From an uncultured Prevotellaceae bacterium (GTDB lineage Bacteria > Bacteroidota > Bacteroidia > Bacteroidales > Bacteroidaceae), in the NCBI GenBank assembly GCA_947165505.1, contig CAMVAT010000002.1, forward strand, positions 1 through 64,000: 64,000 nucleotides of DNA. Direction: 5' to 3'. The notes below the pieces were generated by a model. The model worked only from the letters and a program-made list of their open reading frames with translations, was not told the DNA's origin and did no database searches. The translations under genes were made by a program, and so were the position numbers. Below, piece after piece: positions 8,960 to 16,381 of this stretch. The number at the start of each line of letters is the position of its first letter. Position 1 is the first letter of the stretch.

Positions 8960-11140
8960 TCAGCTGCCAATGGCGTCCGCCATCATGATTATTTGATAAA
9001 CGGAGATGCCGTATGTGCTGAGCATTTCTTTCTCTTTGAGCAATTCAGCCAAAAGTTTTTTCCCGGTAGTGCTGCTCTTTTGGTATTCGCTAAGCATTGT
9101 CACCGCCTCGGCGATATTGCCGCCTGCCCATACACAGAGCGCGGCATTCAACACATCTTCAGCTCTTTTTTTGCCGCTGGCCAGCAAACGTCTGTATTCC
9201 GTTTGTGCTTGCGCCTGCTTACCACCTACAAGCAGAGTCCACGCCAGAATACGCACCACATCCCAGTCGCCTGGCTTTTCAAAGTCTAATTGATAGAGTC
9301 GCTTGGCTGCTTCTTCTGTTCGACCCGTATTGATGAGGCAGATGCAATATTTCTTTTGCGTCGGGATATGGTCAGGGGCAATGGCAAGTAATTGTTCGTA
9401 TGCGTCGGCCGCTTCTGCATAATCGCCATCGAAATAGCATGCTTTGGCAAATCCTTGTAGTGCTTTCTTATGTTCTGGTTGCTGCTGTAAAATCTGTTGA
9501 TAAAATTTTTTTGCCAGTGGATAGTCTTGTGATTGATGGGCCGCGAAACCGCGATAATAGAGCAGATGAATATCGTCAACGTCTTGATAGGCATCCAGCA
9601 AACGCTGGAGTGGCTGGAACAATTTGCGCTTGGCAAGAAATGAGCACAAAGTGACGAGCTGACTGCCAACGGCGGTGTGAAGAAACAGCTTGTTGGCGAG
9701 GAAGAGCTCCCCCACCCCGTTCTTGTTTTCATCATCAGGCGAGGAAAAGGGATTTCTCAACCCTGCCTTGGCATCAGACAATCTGAAGAAGCGATACAGA
9801 TCTTGCAGATACATCCTTCTCTTATATACAGGCGTGAGCATCTCTTCAGGCGTCATCACGGCACCCAGCATGTCCTCGCTATTGATCATCTCGCGCATAT
9901 TGTCCGGAATCCGGTCGATAACACTCTTCATGGCCAACACAAACGAATATTTATCTGAGTCGCAGAATGGACCCGACTCGAAGATGTGGCGCATCAGCTG
10001 GCTCCCTTTGAGCTTTTCCACACTTGATCGCAATTCAGGATGATTGACATAGAAGGGCTCAAACCAATTGGACGTGCGATAGAAAAACGGGAACCTCTTC
10101 ATTTGTGAAAAACCGCCGAAATAGATGTCTGCACCGGCCTTTTGCATATCAAGCATTTTCTGAAAGCTTTGCTCCACGGCTTCCATGGCATGGTCGGCGG
10201 CCTCTGGATGCAAAATATCCTCCAGCGGGTCATCATCCTTCTCTTCAATACCGAAACGTGTGATTTTCAGGTTGGAATGATTGATGATATTCGGCATGAT
10301 GTCGCGCTGTATTTCGGCATGGTCGTTTTCTGCATTCATACAAAGGTATATCTGCATCTGCAGTTCTATCAACTCGCTGACATGTTGTACATTCTCGCAG
10401 AACGTGCTGACCATCGATTTCACCTGCGGGTAGAGCTGGCTGTTAGCAGGCAGTGTCAACGCCCACCCCACGAAAGCACGTTGCCGGAGAGCCACGTCGG
10501 TCGTCTCTTGGCAAACGCGCAGCAGCGTCTCGGATTTTCTGAGATCGAAATGGAAGAACAAAGACAGCGTGATGGCACTGGTGAGCAGAAGCGCATCGTT
10601 GATGTCGATGGTGGGCGATAATATCAACTCCGAACAGTAATCCTCATCGCCCTTGCCCCACGTCTCAGAAATCCATATCGCATCAAAGACGGTCGAAATC
10701 CATTCATGATGCTCTTGATAGATTTGTGCGCTCAACTTATCATGATTTTCTTCAGATTCGAAGTCAAGCAACGCCACATTGCCGACGAACTGCTCGAGCT
10801 TTGGTTTGATCTGCTCCATGTCAATGGGATGATTCCCCAGCCGTGAATAAGCATCGGCAAACGACCGCAAATCGCGGATAGCGGTATGGGTCTCGATATT
10901 ATAGACAAGAGCGTCACACTTACGAAGCAGCCGAGCGTACAGCTCGTCGCGCTGAGGGTCGTTCACCCCCTGGCGCAGATAGTCGATGATGAGTTGGTAA
11001 TCATGCAAGAGTTGCTGTTGACGTTCGTGGAGCTTTGGGTTTCTCAGCGCATCGAGCAAAGGTTGCATTTGGCGTAAGGCCACAGCCAACTCACCTCTAT
11101 ATAGATGTTTTCTTATCTGTTGAAAATCTTGTTGGTTCAT
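8960..11140 (-). CDS. Large TPR-repeat cytoplasmic protein, function unknown
   Basis: 726 residues, no signal peptide or membrane span. The first ~500 residues are helical and unlike known families, with strings such as 'LYRGELAVALRQMQPLLDAL'. Residues ~540-690 contain clear tetratricopeptide repeats ('YYRGFAAHQSQDYPLAKKFYQQILQQQPEHKKALQGFAKACYFDGDYAEAADAYEQL' region), which normally bind proteins. The start is 12 nt after the stop of the substrate-binding lipoprotein gene, so the two are probably one transcript expressed from the repeat-borne promoter at 12095-12125. A scaffold or regulatory role is an inference only. Confidence 0.8.
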   Translation of the reverse strand: MNQQDFQQIRKHLYRGELAVALRQMQPLLDALRNPKLHERQQQLLHDYQLIIDYLRQGVNDPQRDELYARLLRKCDALVYNIETHTAIRDLRSFADAYSRLGNHPIDMEQIKPKLEQFVGNVALLDFESEENHDKLSAQIYQEHHEWISTVFDAIWISETWGKGDEDYCSELILSPTIDINDALLLTSAITLSLFFHFDLRKSETLLRVCQETTDVALRQRAFVGWALTLPANSQLYPQVKSMVSTFCENVQHVSELIELQMQIYLCMNAENDHAEIQRDIMPNIINHSNLKITRFGIEEKDDDPLEDILHPEAADHAMEAVEQSFQKMLDMQKAGADIYFGGFSQMKRFPFFYRTSNWFEPFYVNHPELRSSVEKLKGSQLMRHIFESGPFCDSDKYSFVLAMKSVIDRIPDNMREMINSEDMLGAVMTPEEMLTPVYKRRMYLQDLYRFFRLSDAKAGLRNPFSSPDDENKNGVGELFLANKLFLHTAVGSQLVTLCSFLAKRKLFQPLQRLLDAYQDVDDIHLLYYRGFAAHQSQDYPLAKKFYQQILQQQPEHKKALQGFAKACYFDGDYAEAADAYEQLLAIAPDHIPTQKKYCICLINTGRTEEAAKRLYQLDFEKPGDWDVVRILAWTLLVGGKQAQAQTEYRRLLASGKKRAEDVLNAALCVWAGGNIAEAVTMLSEYQKSSTTGKKLLAELLKEKEMLSTYGISVYQIIMMADAIGS

Positions 11141-11152
11141 GTCTTTCTCTTT

Positions 11153-12073
11153 TTATTCTTTCCACTTGACGCTCCTTGCAGTCTGCACGTCTTTGTCTTT
11201 TGGTGGAGCAGCATGTTGGTATGGGATACGAGGGAGAGCCACCAACACGCTGTCATCTATATGACATTCACGTTTGACGATGTCGGCATAATGAGCCAAC
11301 CCGTAAGTGTTGATTGAGTCGCACGCTTGATTATAAGCACGTAGCATACCCTCCACGGTTTGTTTCTTAGCGGCAGAACCGGTGGACGCTTTTCTAAAGG
11401 CAAACACCCCGAAATGTACCCCTTTTTCTCGGGAGTCCATCAATACTGGATGGCGACCTTTTTTGGCAGCGGTGGCTTGTGGCTCGGTCAGCAACACGGC
11501 ATCCATCGCATTGGTTTGAAGCATTTTCAGTCTCACATCCACATCGTTTACCTGCACGCGGAACACTGTATTTTGCGGTTTCGCGCTGTCAACGGCCAGA
11601 TTGCCAAGATAATCGGTGGCAGAATAGCGGGTAATGGCAATCATCTTATCGCCCAACTGCTTCAATTCGTTGACACGTGCCAGCCGGTTTGTAATCAGCA
11701 ACCAATATGTGTCGGTGGCGATAAGATAGTCCAGGGCGACTCCCTTTGCCTGCAAACGTTCGGCACGGACAAGGTCTGAGATGGCTCCGTCTAAATCTTT
11801 CTGCACAAGCGACTGGTCGCAATCCAAATGCGCCTGATATCTCCTCAGTTTGACATCCGCCTCTTGCTGGTCAAACAGGTGCAGAGATTCAGCTACATAA
11901 AAAGGCACACAATCAAGTGTCGGCAGCACGCCAACGGTCAGCGTCTTGTCATCAGCAGCACTATTGGTGCCGTCACCCTTTTCGCCTTCACTTTGTTCCC
12001 GGCTATGGCATGAGGCGAAAACAAGAAGCACCATAAATAATATGACGAAGTGATAACGCCTTTGTGATTTCAT
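11153..12073 (-). CDS. Orphan ABC-type substrate-binding lipoprotein (NMT1/SsuA-like)
   Basis: 306 residues. The lipobox 'LLVFASC' ends at Cys22. After a polar linker, 'TLTVGVLPTLDCVPFYVAESLHLF' is the typical first strand-helix of the NMT1/SsuA periplasmic-binding fold, and 'MDAVLLTEPQATAAKK' the later hinge region. In the family such proteins bind thiamine precursors, sulfonates or similar small molecules for an ABC importer, but no permease or ATPase gene is near. It may act as a sensor or serve a distant transporter. The promoter repeat just upstream gives a leader of about 15 nt. A TPR protein gene follows after 12 nt. Confidence 0.82.
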   Translation of the reverse strand: MKSQRRYHFVILFMVLLVFASCHSREQSEGEKGDGTNSAADDKTLTVGVLPTLDCVPFYVAESLHLFDQQEADVKLRRYQAHLDCDQSLVQKDLDGAISDLVRAERLQAKGVALDYLIATDTYWLLITNRLARVNELKQLGDKMIAITRYSATDYLGNLAVDSAKPQNTVFRVQVNDVDVRLKMLQTNAMDAVLLTEPQATAAKKGRHPVLMDSREKGVHFGVFAFRKASTGSAAKKQTVEGMLRAYNQACDSINTYGLAHYADIVKRECHIDDSVLVALPRIPYQHAAPPKDKDVQTARSVKWKE

Positions 12074-12091
12074 CTGTTCGGTTTAAATTTT

Positions 12092-12336
12092 CGGCAAAGT
12101 TACGAAAAGTCGAGCGCAGAACAAAACAAATCCTTTTGTTTTTTATGCCGAGACGGAGTAACTTCGCCACAACGTGGCAAAGTTACGAAAAAACGAGAGC
12201 AGAACAAAAGAAACTTGTTTCTTTTTTATGCCGAGTTAGAGTAACTTATCTAAAGTTACGAAAAAACGAAAGAAGTGCAAAAGAAAAGCAGCTTTTCCTT
12301 TCACTTCCGAGTGCCAAAATGAAACATCAAGTTTCA
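12092..12336. repeat. Tandem array of three promoter-bearing imperfect palindromes plus a remnant
   Basis: Units begin at 12095, 12178 and 12251, about 73-83 nt apart, followed by a partial hairpin (TGAAAC/GTTTCA, 12320-12336) that reaches the last codons of the AraC gene. Each unit reads CAAAGTTACGAAAA, a variable core with a central A/T-rich hairpin (for example AAAAGAAAC-tt-GTTTCTTTT in unit 2), then ATGCCGAG...GTAACTT in the first two units, so the unit ends are inverted copies. Unit 1 (12095-12168) matches 39187-39260 at 73 of 74 bases. No coding is supported. Confidence 0.85.
12095..12125 (-). promoter_or_regulatory. Repeat-borne promoter for the substrate-binding lipoprotein gene
   Basis: On the - strand TTTG (12125-12122), 19 nt, then TAACTTTG (12102-12095). 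The start codon is at 12073, so the predicted leader is about 15 nt. Further copies lie upstream at 12178-12208 (same boxes, N19) and 12251-12281 (TAACTTTA, N19), giving up to three stacked promoters in the same direction. Confidence 0.7.
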
Positions 12337-13223
12337 CTTCCGTCCGTATTTCCTTCACGATATGCTTTTGGAGACACGCCTTTCTTACGCAAAAAGAATT
12401 TGCTGAACGAGGCCGTATCGGCAAAGTGCAGACGGTCGGCTATCTGTCCAATTGTCAGTTGTGTAGTGCGAAGCAGGAAAGAGGCCTCCATGATCAGAAA
12501 CTGATTGACATAATCCACGACCGTGCGTCCAGACACTTGCCTGACGACACGGGATAGATAAACTGTGGAAACATGTAGCTGCGAGGCATAATAAGCGATG
12601 TCGTGATGCTCGGCGAAATGGAGCGGCAATAAGCGGATAAAACAGATGAAAATCTCTTCAATACGTTGCGATACAATACGATGTGCGATAGCCCGGTCTT
12701 GAACGCTTTGCAAGTCAAGCAAGAAGACGGCGTATAGCATCCGCAGAATGGCTGCCTTGTAGAGATGGTTGGAATGAAGATAACCAATAATATCACGCAT
12801 CCGGTCAGCCAGGCGCACTGCGTCATGATGTTGCAGTGTCAACATGGGCTGGTGTAATTGCACAATGGGCAAATACGCGATATGTACGAGGTCGCGAACA
12901 GACGGGGCATCCAGAGTCGTATGCTCGTCGGCCAAAAGGCAAATACCCTGATAGTCGGCAGAAGCGGCAAGTATGGACACAGGCATGCCCGGCGAATAGA
13001 CATAGAGGTCGTCGGGATGCAATGTCATTTCTTGTTTGTTATAAACGATGGTCAGCCATCCCTTCAACACCAATGTAAAGGTATATGCCGCCATATAGCC
13101 ATGCGTCTCATTGGCGCGGAATGTGATGACAGCATCAGTTTGATTGCAGTAGATGCGTCCGTCCCACTGCGACACAGGCTCTTTGCCGTGCATTTTTATC
13201 CATGCTTCTCGTAATGTGTACAT
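12327..13223 (-). CDS. AraC-family transcriptional regulator
   Basis: 298 residues from ATG 13223; a GTG 9 nt upstream lies inside the promoter box, so ATG is preferred. The N-terminal ~150 residues form a cupin-like sensing domain ('VLKGWLTIVYNKQEMTLHPDDLYVYSPGMP'). The C-terminal ~100 hold the two helix-turn-helix units: 'IAYYASQLHVSTVYLSRVVRQVSGRTVVDYVN' region and 'IGQIADRLHFADTASFSKFFLRKKGVSPKAYR' region. The gene is divergent from a ferritin-like gene, and the space between has a 21-bp-phased direct repeat that could be its operator. Ligand unknown. Confidence 0.92.
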   Translation of the reverse strand: MYTLREAWIKMHGKEPVSQWDGRIYCNQTDAVITFRANETHGYMAAYTFTLVLKGWLTIVYNKQEMTLHPDDLYVYSPGMPVSILAASADYQGICLLADEHTTLDAPSVRDLVHIAYLPIVQLHQPMLTLQHHDAVRLADRMRDIIGYLHSNHLYKAAILRMLYAVFLLDLQSVQDRAIAHRIVSQRIEEIFICFIRLLPLHFAEHHDIAYYASQLHVSTVYLSRVVRQVSGRTVVDYVNQFLIMEASFLLRTTQLTIGQIADRLHFADTASFSKFFLRKKGVSPKAYREGNTDGSET

Positions 13224-13231
13224 AACGGGCA

Positions 13232-13239
13232 CAAAGTTA
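13232..13239 (-). promoter_or_regulatory. -7 box of the araC-type gene, nearly leaderless
   Basis: TAACTTTG on the - strand ends only 9 nt before ATG 13223. With the usual 5-8 nt to the start point, the mRNA would begin at or within a few bases of the ATG. No good TTTG is seen at the expected distance. Confidence 0.5.
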
Positions 13240-13256
13240 CGAAGAAAAATCTGAAA

Positions 13257-13285
13257 TGTATCGTTTCAGACAAATTTTGTATCGT
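13257..13285. promoter_or_regulatory. Candidate AraC operator: 21-bp-phased direct repeat
   Basis: TGTATCGT occurs at 13257-13264 and again at 13278-13285, exactly 21 bp (two helical turns) apart, just upstream of the ferritin-like gene promoter. The first copy is flanked by CTGAAA and TTTCAG. AraC-family dimers commonly bind direct repeats spaced by whole turns next to the -33 region. The assignment to the adjacent regulator is an inference. Confidence 0.55.
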
Positions 13286-13291
13286 ATTAAG

Positions 13292-13323
13292 TTTGGCAGA
13301 TAGGCATTCTTGCCATAACTTTG
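13292..13323 (+). promoter_or_regulatory. Promoter for the ferritin-like gene
   Basis: TTTG 13292-13295, a 20-nt spacer, TAACTTTG 13316-13323. The start codon at 13362 gives a leader of about 32 nt. The putative operator repeat ends 7 nt upstream of the TTTG box, a position suited to activation. Confidence 0.75.
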
Positions 13324-13361
13324 CCTCCACAATTTTTCATTTTATCTTAAATCATCATATT

Positions 13362-13817
13362 ATGGACGCAAAGAAATCTATCGAGGCCTTGCAGTTTTTC
13401 GCAACAGGACTGACCGAAGGCGCATTGGTGCACAAGTTGCAAGGTCAAATCTTTAAGTCGCAGGGCTTAAACAAACTCGGACAAAAGTACATCGACCACT
13501 TTAACGAGGAGATGGAATGGGTGGAGAAGTTCGTAGAACGCGTAATCGACTTAGGTGGCGACATCAAATTTGAGGGCGCCAAGGCTCGTGAACTGTGCTG
13601 CGACCCCGTCGCATATCTCAAGGCCGACCTTGACATCCAGAAAGCCGGCGTTGACCTGCTGTACAAGTGCATGGAGACTCTGACCGCAGACCCAACCACT
13701 TACGACATAATGAAAGCGTATCTGGCCGACGAGGAGGAAGACCTTTATTGGAGTCAGGGGGCATTGGAACTGATCGACAAGATTGGTGTGCAGAATTGGC
13801 TATTCACTCAAATTTAA
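13362..13817 (+). CDS. Ferritin-like / DPS-like diiron protein
   Basis: 151 residues from ATG 13362; the upstream in-frame codons cover the promoter. Four-helix ferritin-like pattern with Glu19, the 'HFNEEMEW' helix (46-53), 'DLDIQKAGVDLLYK' and 'YLADEEEDLYW' (120-130) as ligand candidates. A Cys-Cys pair (79-80, 'RELCCDP') recalls the DPS-like 'thioferritin' group known in Bacteroides, which stores iron and removes peroxide. The His seen in classic bacterioferritin after the last Glu is not present, so the second iron site may differ. The tiny winged-helix gene follows 13 nt later. Confidence 0.8.
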   Translation: MDAKKSIEALQFFATGLTEGALVHKLQGQIFKSQGLNKLGQKYIDHFNEEMEWVEKFVERVIDLGGDIKFEGAKARELCCDPVAYLKADLDIQKAGVDLLYKCMETLTADPTTYDIMKAYLADEEEDLYWSQGALELIDKIGVQNWLFTQI

Positions 13818-13830
13818 CCTCAATAAAGAT

Positions 13831-14004
13831 ATGAAAGAACAAGTATTGCAAGCCATGCGCGAAGCTGGAAAACCAGTCTCAGCCGGCGAAGTGACAAAAG
13901 CTCTAGGAGCTGACCGCAAAGAAGTAGATAAGGCTTTTGCCGAACTGAAAAAGGAGGGTGCCATCGTGTCGCCCGTCCGTTGTAAGTGGGAACCTGTCCA
14001 ATAG
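13831..14004 (+). CDS. Small winged-helix-like protein
   Basis: 57 residues from ATG 13831. 'VLQAMREAGKPVSAGEVTKALGADRKEVDKAFAELKKEGAIVSPVRCKWEPVQ' region reads as one helix-turn-helix with a short wing: the helix 'SAGEVTKALG', the recognition helix 'RKEVDKAFAELKKEG', then a beta hairpin. Similar small proteins are common in Bacteroidales and are presumed DNA-binding. It is co-directional with the ferritin-like gene and ends in a strong terminator, so both probably share a transcript. Target unknown. Confidence 0.78.
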   Translation: MKEQVLQAMREAGKPVSAGEVTKALGADRKEVDKAFAELKKEGAIVSPVRCKWEPVQ

Positions 14005-14042
14005 TCACAGACTACACCGGGCACCGTTTCTTATATCATCTC

Positions 14043-14076
14043 ACTCGCTTTAGTCTGCACTAAGGCGAGTTTTTTA
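14043..14076 (+). terminator. Rho-independent terminator
   Basis: A 12-bp stem (14043-14054 with 14059-14070, one mismatch), CTGC loop, then a T run to 14075. It ends the ferritin-like/winged-helix transcript. Confidence 0.85.
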
Positions 14077-14126
14077 TTAAAACACAAATTCTTGGCTCGA
14101 CAAGCTGATAATTGCAAAATTTTATC

Positions 14127-14134
14127 TAATTTTG
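14127..14134 (+). promoter_or_regulatory. -7 box for radA
   Basis: TAATTTTG at 14127-14134 matches TAnnTTTG. The start codon is at 14158, giving a leader of ~18 nt. No clear TTTG is found at 19-20 nt upstream. Confidence 0.45.
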
Positions 14135-14157
14135 CCAACAAATTCATCACTGACATC

Positions 14158-15546
14158 ATGGCAAAAGACAAAATAGCATACGTTTGCAGCAACTGCGGGC
14201 AGGAATCATCGAAATGGATTGGCAAATGCCCCGCCTGCGGACAATGGAACACGTTCAAGGAAATCCGCGTAAGCAATGATACGGGCACGAATGCAGCCAA
14301 ATCGGCCGGAATGACGTTGCGGCAGGCCCAAGACAAGAACCGCCCCATGAGGCTTCGTGACATTTCATCGAAAGACGAGCCACGCATCGACACAGGCGAT
14401 AGCGAATTGAACCGCGTACTCGGCGGCGGACTGGTACCAGGCAGTATCATCCTGCTGGGTGGCGAACCTGGCATAGGCAAAAGCACCCTCACCCTGCAGA
14501 CCGTGCTGCGCATGACAGGAAAGAAAATACTCTATGTGAGCGGTGAGGAAAGCGCCCACCAGTTGAAGATGCGCTCTGAGCGTATCGAACATCCCGAAAG
14601 CGATGATGTGATGATTCTTTGCGAGACATCGCTCGAAAACATATTCGCTCACATCAAAGAGGTGAAACCCGACGTGGTGATCATCGACTCCATACAGACC
14701 ATAGCCACAGAGGATGTGGAGAGCAGCCCCGGCAGTGTGTCGCAGGTGCGTGAGTGTGCCTCTGCCCTGCTCCGCTTCGCCAAAACAAGCACCATCCCCG
14801 TCATCCTGATTGGACATATCAACAAAGAGGGCACGCTGGCTGGCCCCAAGATCTTAGAGCATATTGTCGATACGGTAATACAGTTTGAGGGCGACCAGCA
14901 CTATATGTACCGCATACTGCGCTCTATTAAAAACAGATTTGGCAGTACCAGCGAACTGGGCATATACGAGATGCAGCAAAACGGACTGAGCCAAGTGAGC
15001 AATCCTTCAGAATTGCTGCTCACTCAGGATCATGAGGGACTCTCTGGCATAGCCATCTCCTCGGCCATTGAGGGCGTTCGCCCGTTTTTGGTCGAGACGC
15101 AAGCCTTGGTGTCGAGCGCGGCATACGGCACCCCACAGCGTTCGGCCACAGGGTTCGACCAGCGACGGCTTAACATGCTGCTTGCCGTGTTGGAAAAGCG
15201 TGTGGGATTCAAACTGATGCAGAAAGATGTGTTTCTCAATATCGCAGGCGGTTTGCGGGTCACCGACCTCGCCATGGATTTGAGCGTGATAGCCGCCGTG
15301 CTGTCGAGCAATGTCGATACGCCCATCGAACAGGGGTGGTGCATGGCCGGCGAAGTGGGGTTGAGTGGCGAGGTACGCCCCGTGAGCCGTATCGAGCAGC
15401 GCATTGGCGAGGCAGAGAAACTCGGCTTTTCTCATATCATCATACCACGCTATAACCTGCAAGGGATGGGCAGCAGCAAAAAATACAGCATCCAACTGCA
15501 TCCTGTAAGGAAAGTAGAGGAAGCGCTCAGGGAACTGTTCGGCTAA
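14158..15546 (+). CDS. radA: DNA repair protein RadA
   Basis: 462 residues from ATG 14158. The N-terminal zinc finger has 'CSNCGQ' and 'CPACGQW'. The RecA-like ATPase core has 'GGEPGIGKST' (Walker A) and 'VVIIDSIQT' (Walker B), then the RadA-specific 'KNRFG' motif and a C-terminal Lon-like domain. RadA drives branch migration during recombinational repair. It is a stand-alone gene after a terminator; its stop overlaps the convergent queC end by 4 nt. Length and motifs are canonical. Confidence 0.96.
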   Translation: MAKDKIAYVCSNCGQESSKWIGKCPACGQWNTFKEIRVSNDTGTNAAKSAGMTLRQAQDKNRPMRLRDISSKDEPRIDTGDSELNRVLGGGLVPGSIILLGGEPGIGKSTLTLQTVLRMTGKKILYVSGEESAHQLKMRSERIEHPESDDVMILCETSLENIFAHIKEVKPDVVIIDSIQTIATEDVESSPGSVSQVRECASALLRFAKTSTIPVILIGHINKEGTLAGPKILEHIVDTVIQFEGDQHYMYRILRSIKNRFGSTSELGIYEMQQNGLSQVSNPSELLLTQDHEGLSGIAISSAIEGVRPFLVETQALVSSAAYGTPQRSATGFDQRRLNMLLAVLEKRVGFKLMQKDVFLNIAGGLRVTDLAMDLSVIAAVLSSNVDTPIEQGWCMAGEVGLSGEVRPVSRIEQRIGEAEKLGFSHIIIPRYNLQGMGSSKKYSIQLHPVRKVEEALRELFG

Positions 15547-16202
15547 TCACAGGCATATACCGTATTGTCGGCGACGCCCGCCTCGCGCAGCGCTTCACGA
15601 CGCTCCACACAGGTGCCACACTTGCCGCAGTGTACGTCGCCACCCTTATAGCAAGACCATGTCTCGGCGAAGTCGATTCCCAATTCCGCTCCACGGCGGG
15701 CGATGTCGGCTTTCGTCCAATGGGTATAGGGAGCCAAAAGACTCACACCGATGTAGGTGCCTGCCTGTATGGCATGATTGAACGCATCGACAAATTCAGA
15801 GCGGCAATCAGGATAAATGGCATGGTCGCCGCCATGATTAGCCATCATCACATATTTCAGCTCATGGCTCTCGGCGATACCGGCAGCAATGGAGAGCATG
15901 ATGCCATTTCTGAAGGGCACGACCGTAGATGCCATATTGTCATCGTTGTAATCGCCTTCAGGTATCGCATCTGCCCCTTGCAGCAGCGAGCTCTGAAAAT
16001 ACTGTTTGAAGAAATCCAAACGGATGACGATGTGAGGAATGCCCAGTCGCTCGCAGTGCATTTTGGCATACGGTATTTCCTTCGCATTGTGGTTGCTGCC
16101 ATAGTCAAATGATATGGCCAGAGCAATGCGCTCCTGGTAGTCGTAAAGCATGGTGGTACTGTCCATCCCACCACTTGCTATCAATACAGAATCTTTTTTC
16201 AT
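15543..16202 (-). CDS. queC: 7-cyano-7-deazaguanine synthase QueC
   Basis: 219 residues. The longer reading to 16310 has a hydrophobic nonsense lead and runs through the promoter; ATG 16202 gives 'MKKDSVLIASGGMDSTT', with the PP-loop 'SGGMDST'. The zinc site is near the end: 'CYKGGDVHCGKCGTC'. QueC converts carboxy-deazaguanine to preQ0 with ATP and ammonia in queuosine synthesis. No queD/queE/queF neighbour is in the window. It is convergent with radA (4-nt overlap of ends) and divergent from pgk. The promoter placement suggests a leaderless mRNA. Confidence 0.95.
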   Translation of the reverse strand: MKKDSVLIASGGMDSTTMLYDYQERIALAISFDYGSNHNAKEIPYAKMHCERLGIPHIVIRLDFFKQYFQSSLLQGADAIPEGDYNDDNMASTVVPFRNGIMLSIAAGIAESHELKYVMMANHGGDHAIYPDCRSEFVDAFNHAIQAGTYIGVSLLAPYTHWTKADIARRGAELGIDFAETWSCYKGGDVHCGKCGTCVERREALREAGVADNTVYACD

Positions 16203-16206
16203 GGTG

Positions 16207-16238
16207 CAAAAATACGCCAATATTTTGTTTTTTGCAAA
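16207..16238 (-). promoter_or_regulatory. Promoter of queC, nearly leaderless
   Basis: On the - strand TTTG (16238-16235), 20 nt, TATTTTTG (16214-16207). The ATG begins at 16202, only 5 nt past the -7 box, so the start point should coincide with the initiation codon. Confidence 0.65.
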
Positions 16239-16320
16239 GTTGACCTGCCAAATGTTTGGCTGGAGCGCAAAAAAAACAAAAAAAAGGGGTTTCGCAAAGC
16301 TTATTTCCAATAATTATCAC

Positions 16321-16328
16321 TAACTTTG
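16321..16328 (+). promoter_or_regulatory. -7 box for pgk
   Basis: TAACTTTG at 16321-16328. The start codon is at 16382, so the leader is ~48 nt, A/T-rich. The -33 region is poor (TTTC only). Between it and the queC promoter lies an inverted repeat GCCAAA-tg-TTTGGC (16247-16260), a possible operator. Confidence 0.55.
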
Positions 16329-16381
16329 CACTGCTATAAAGTCAACCATACATTATCAAATATTTTTAATTATTTACAACG

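Noticed and set aside
12064..12504. 146-codon + strand open frame through the 12-kb repeats
   Set aside because: Its sequence is the translation of the repeat units (the same peptide string appears at 38985-39308 in the other copy) followed by antisense of the AraC gene. No start signals.
16203..16310. N-terminal extension of queC to 16310
   Set aside because: The extra 36 residues cover the queC promoter, are Phe/Lys-rich from A/T tracts, and precede the PP-loop start 'MKKDSVLIASGG' that matches the family start.
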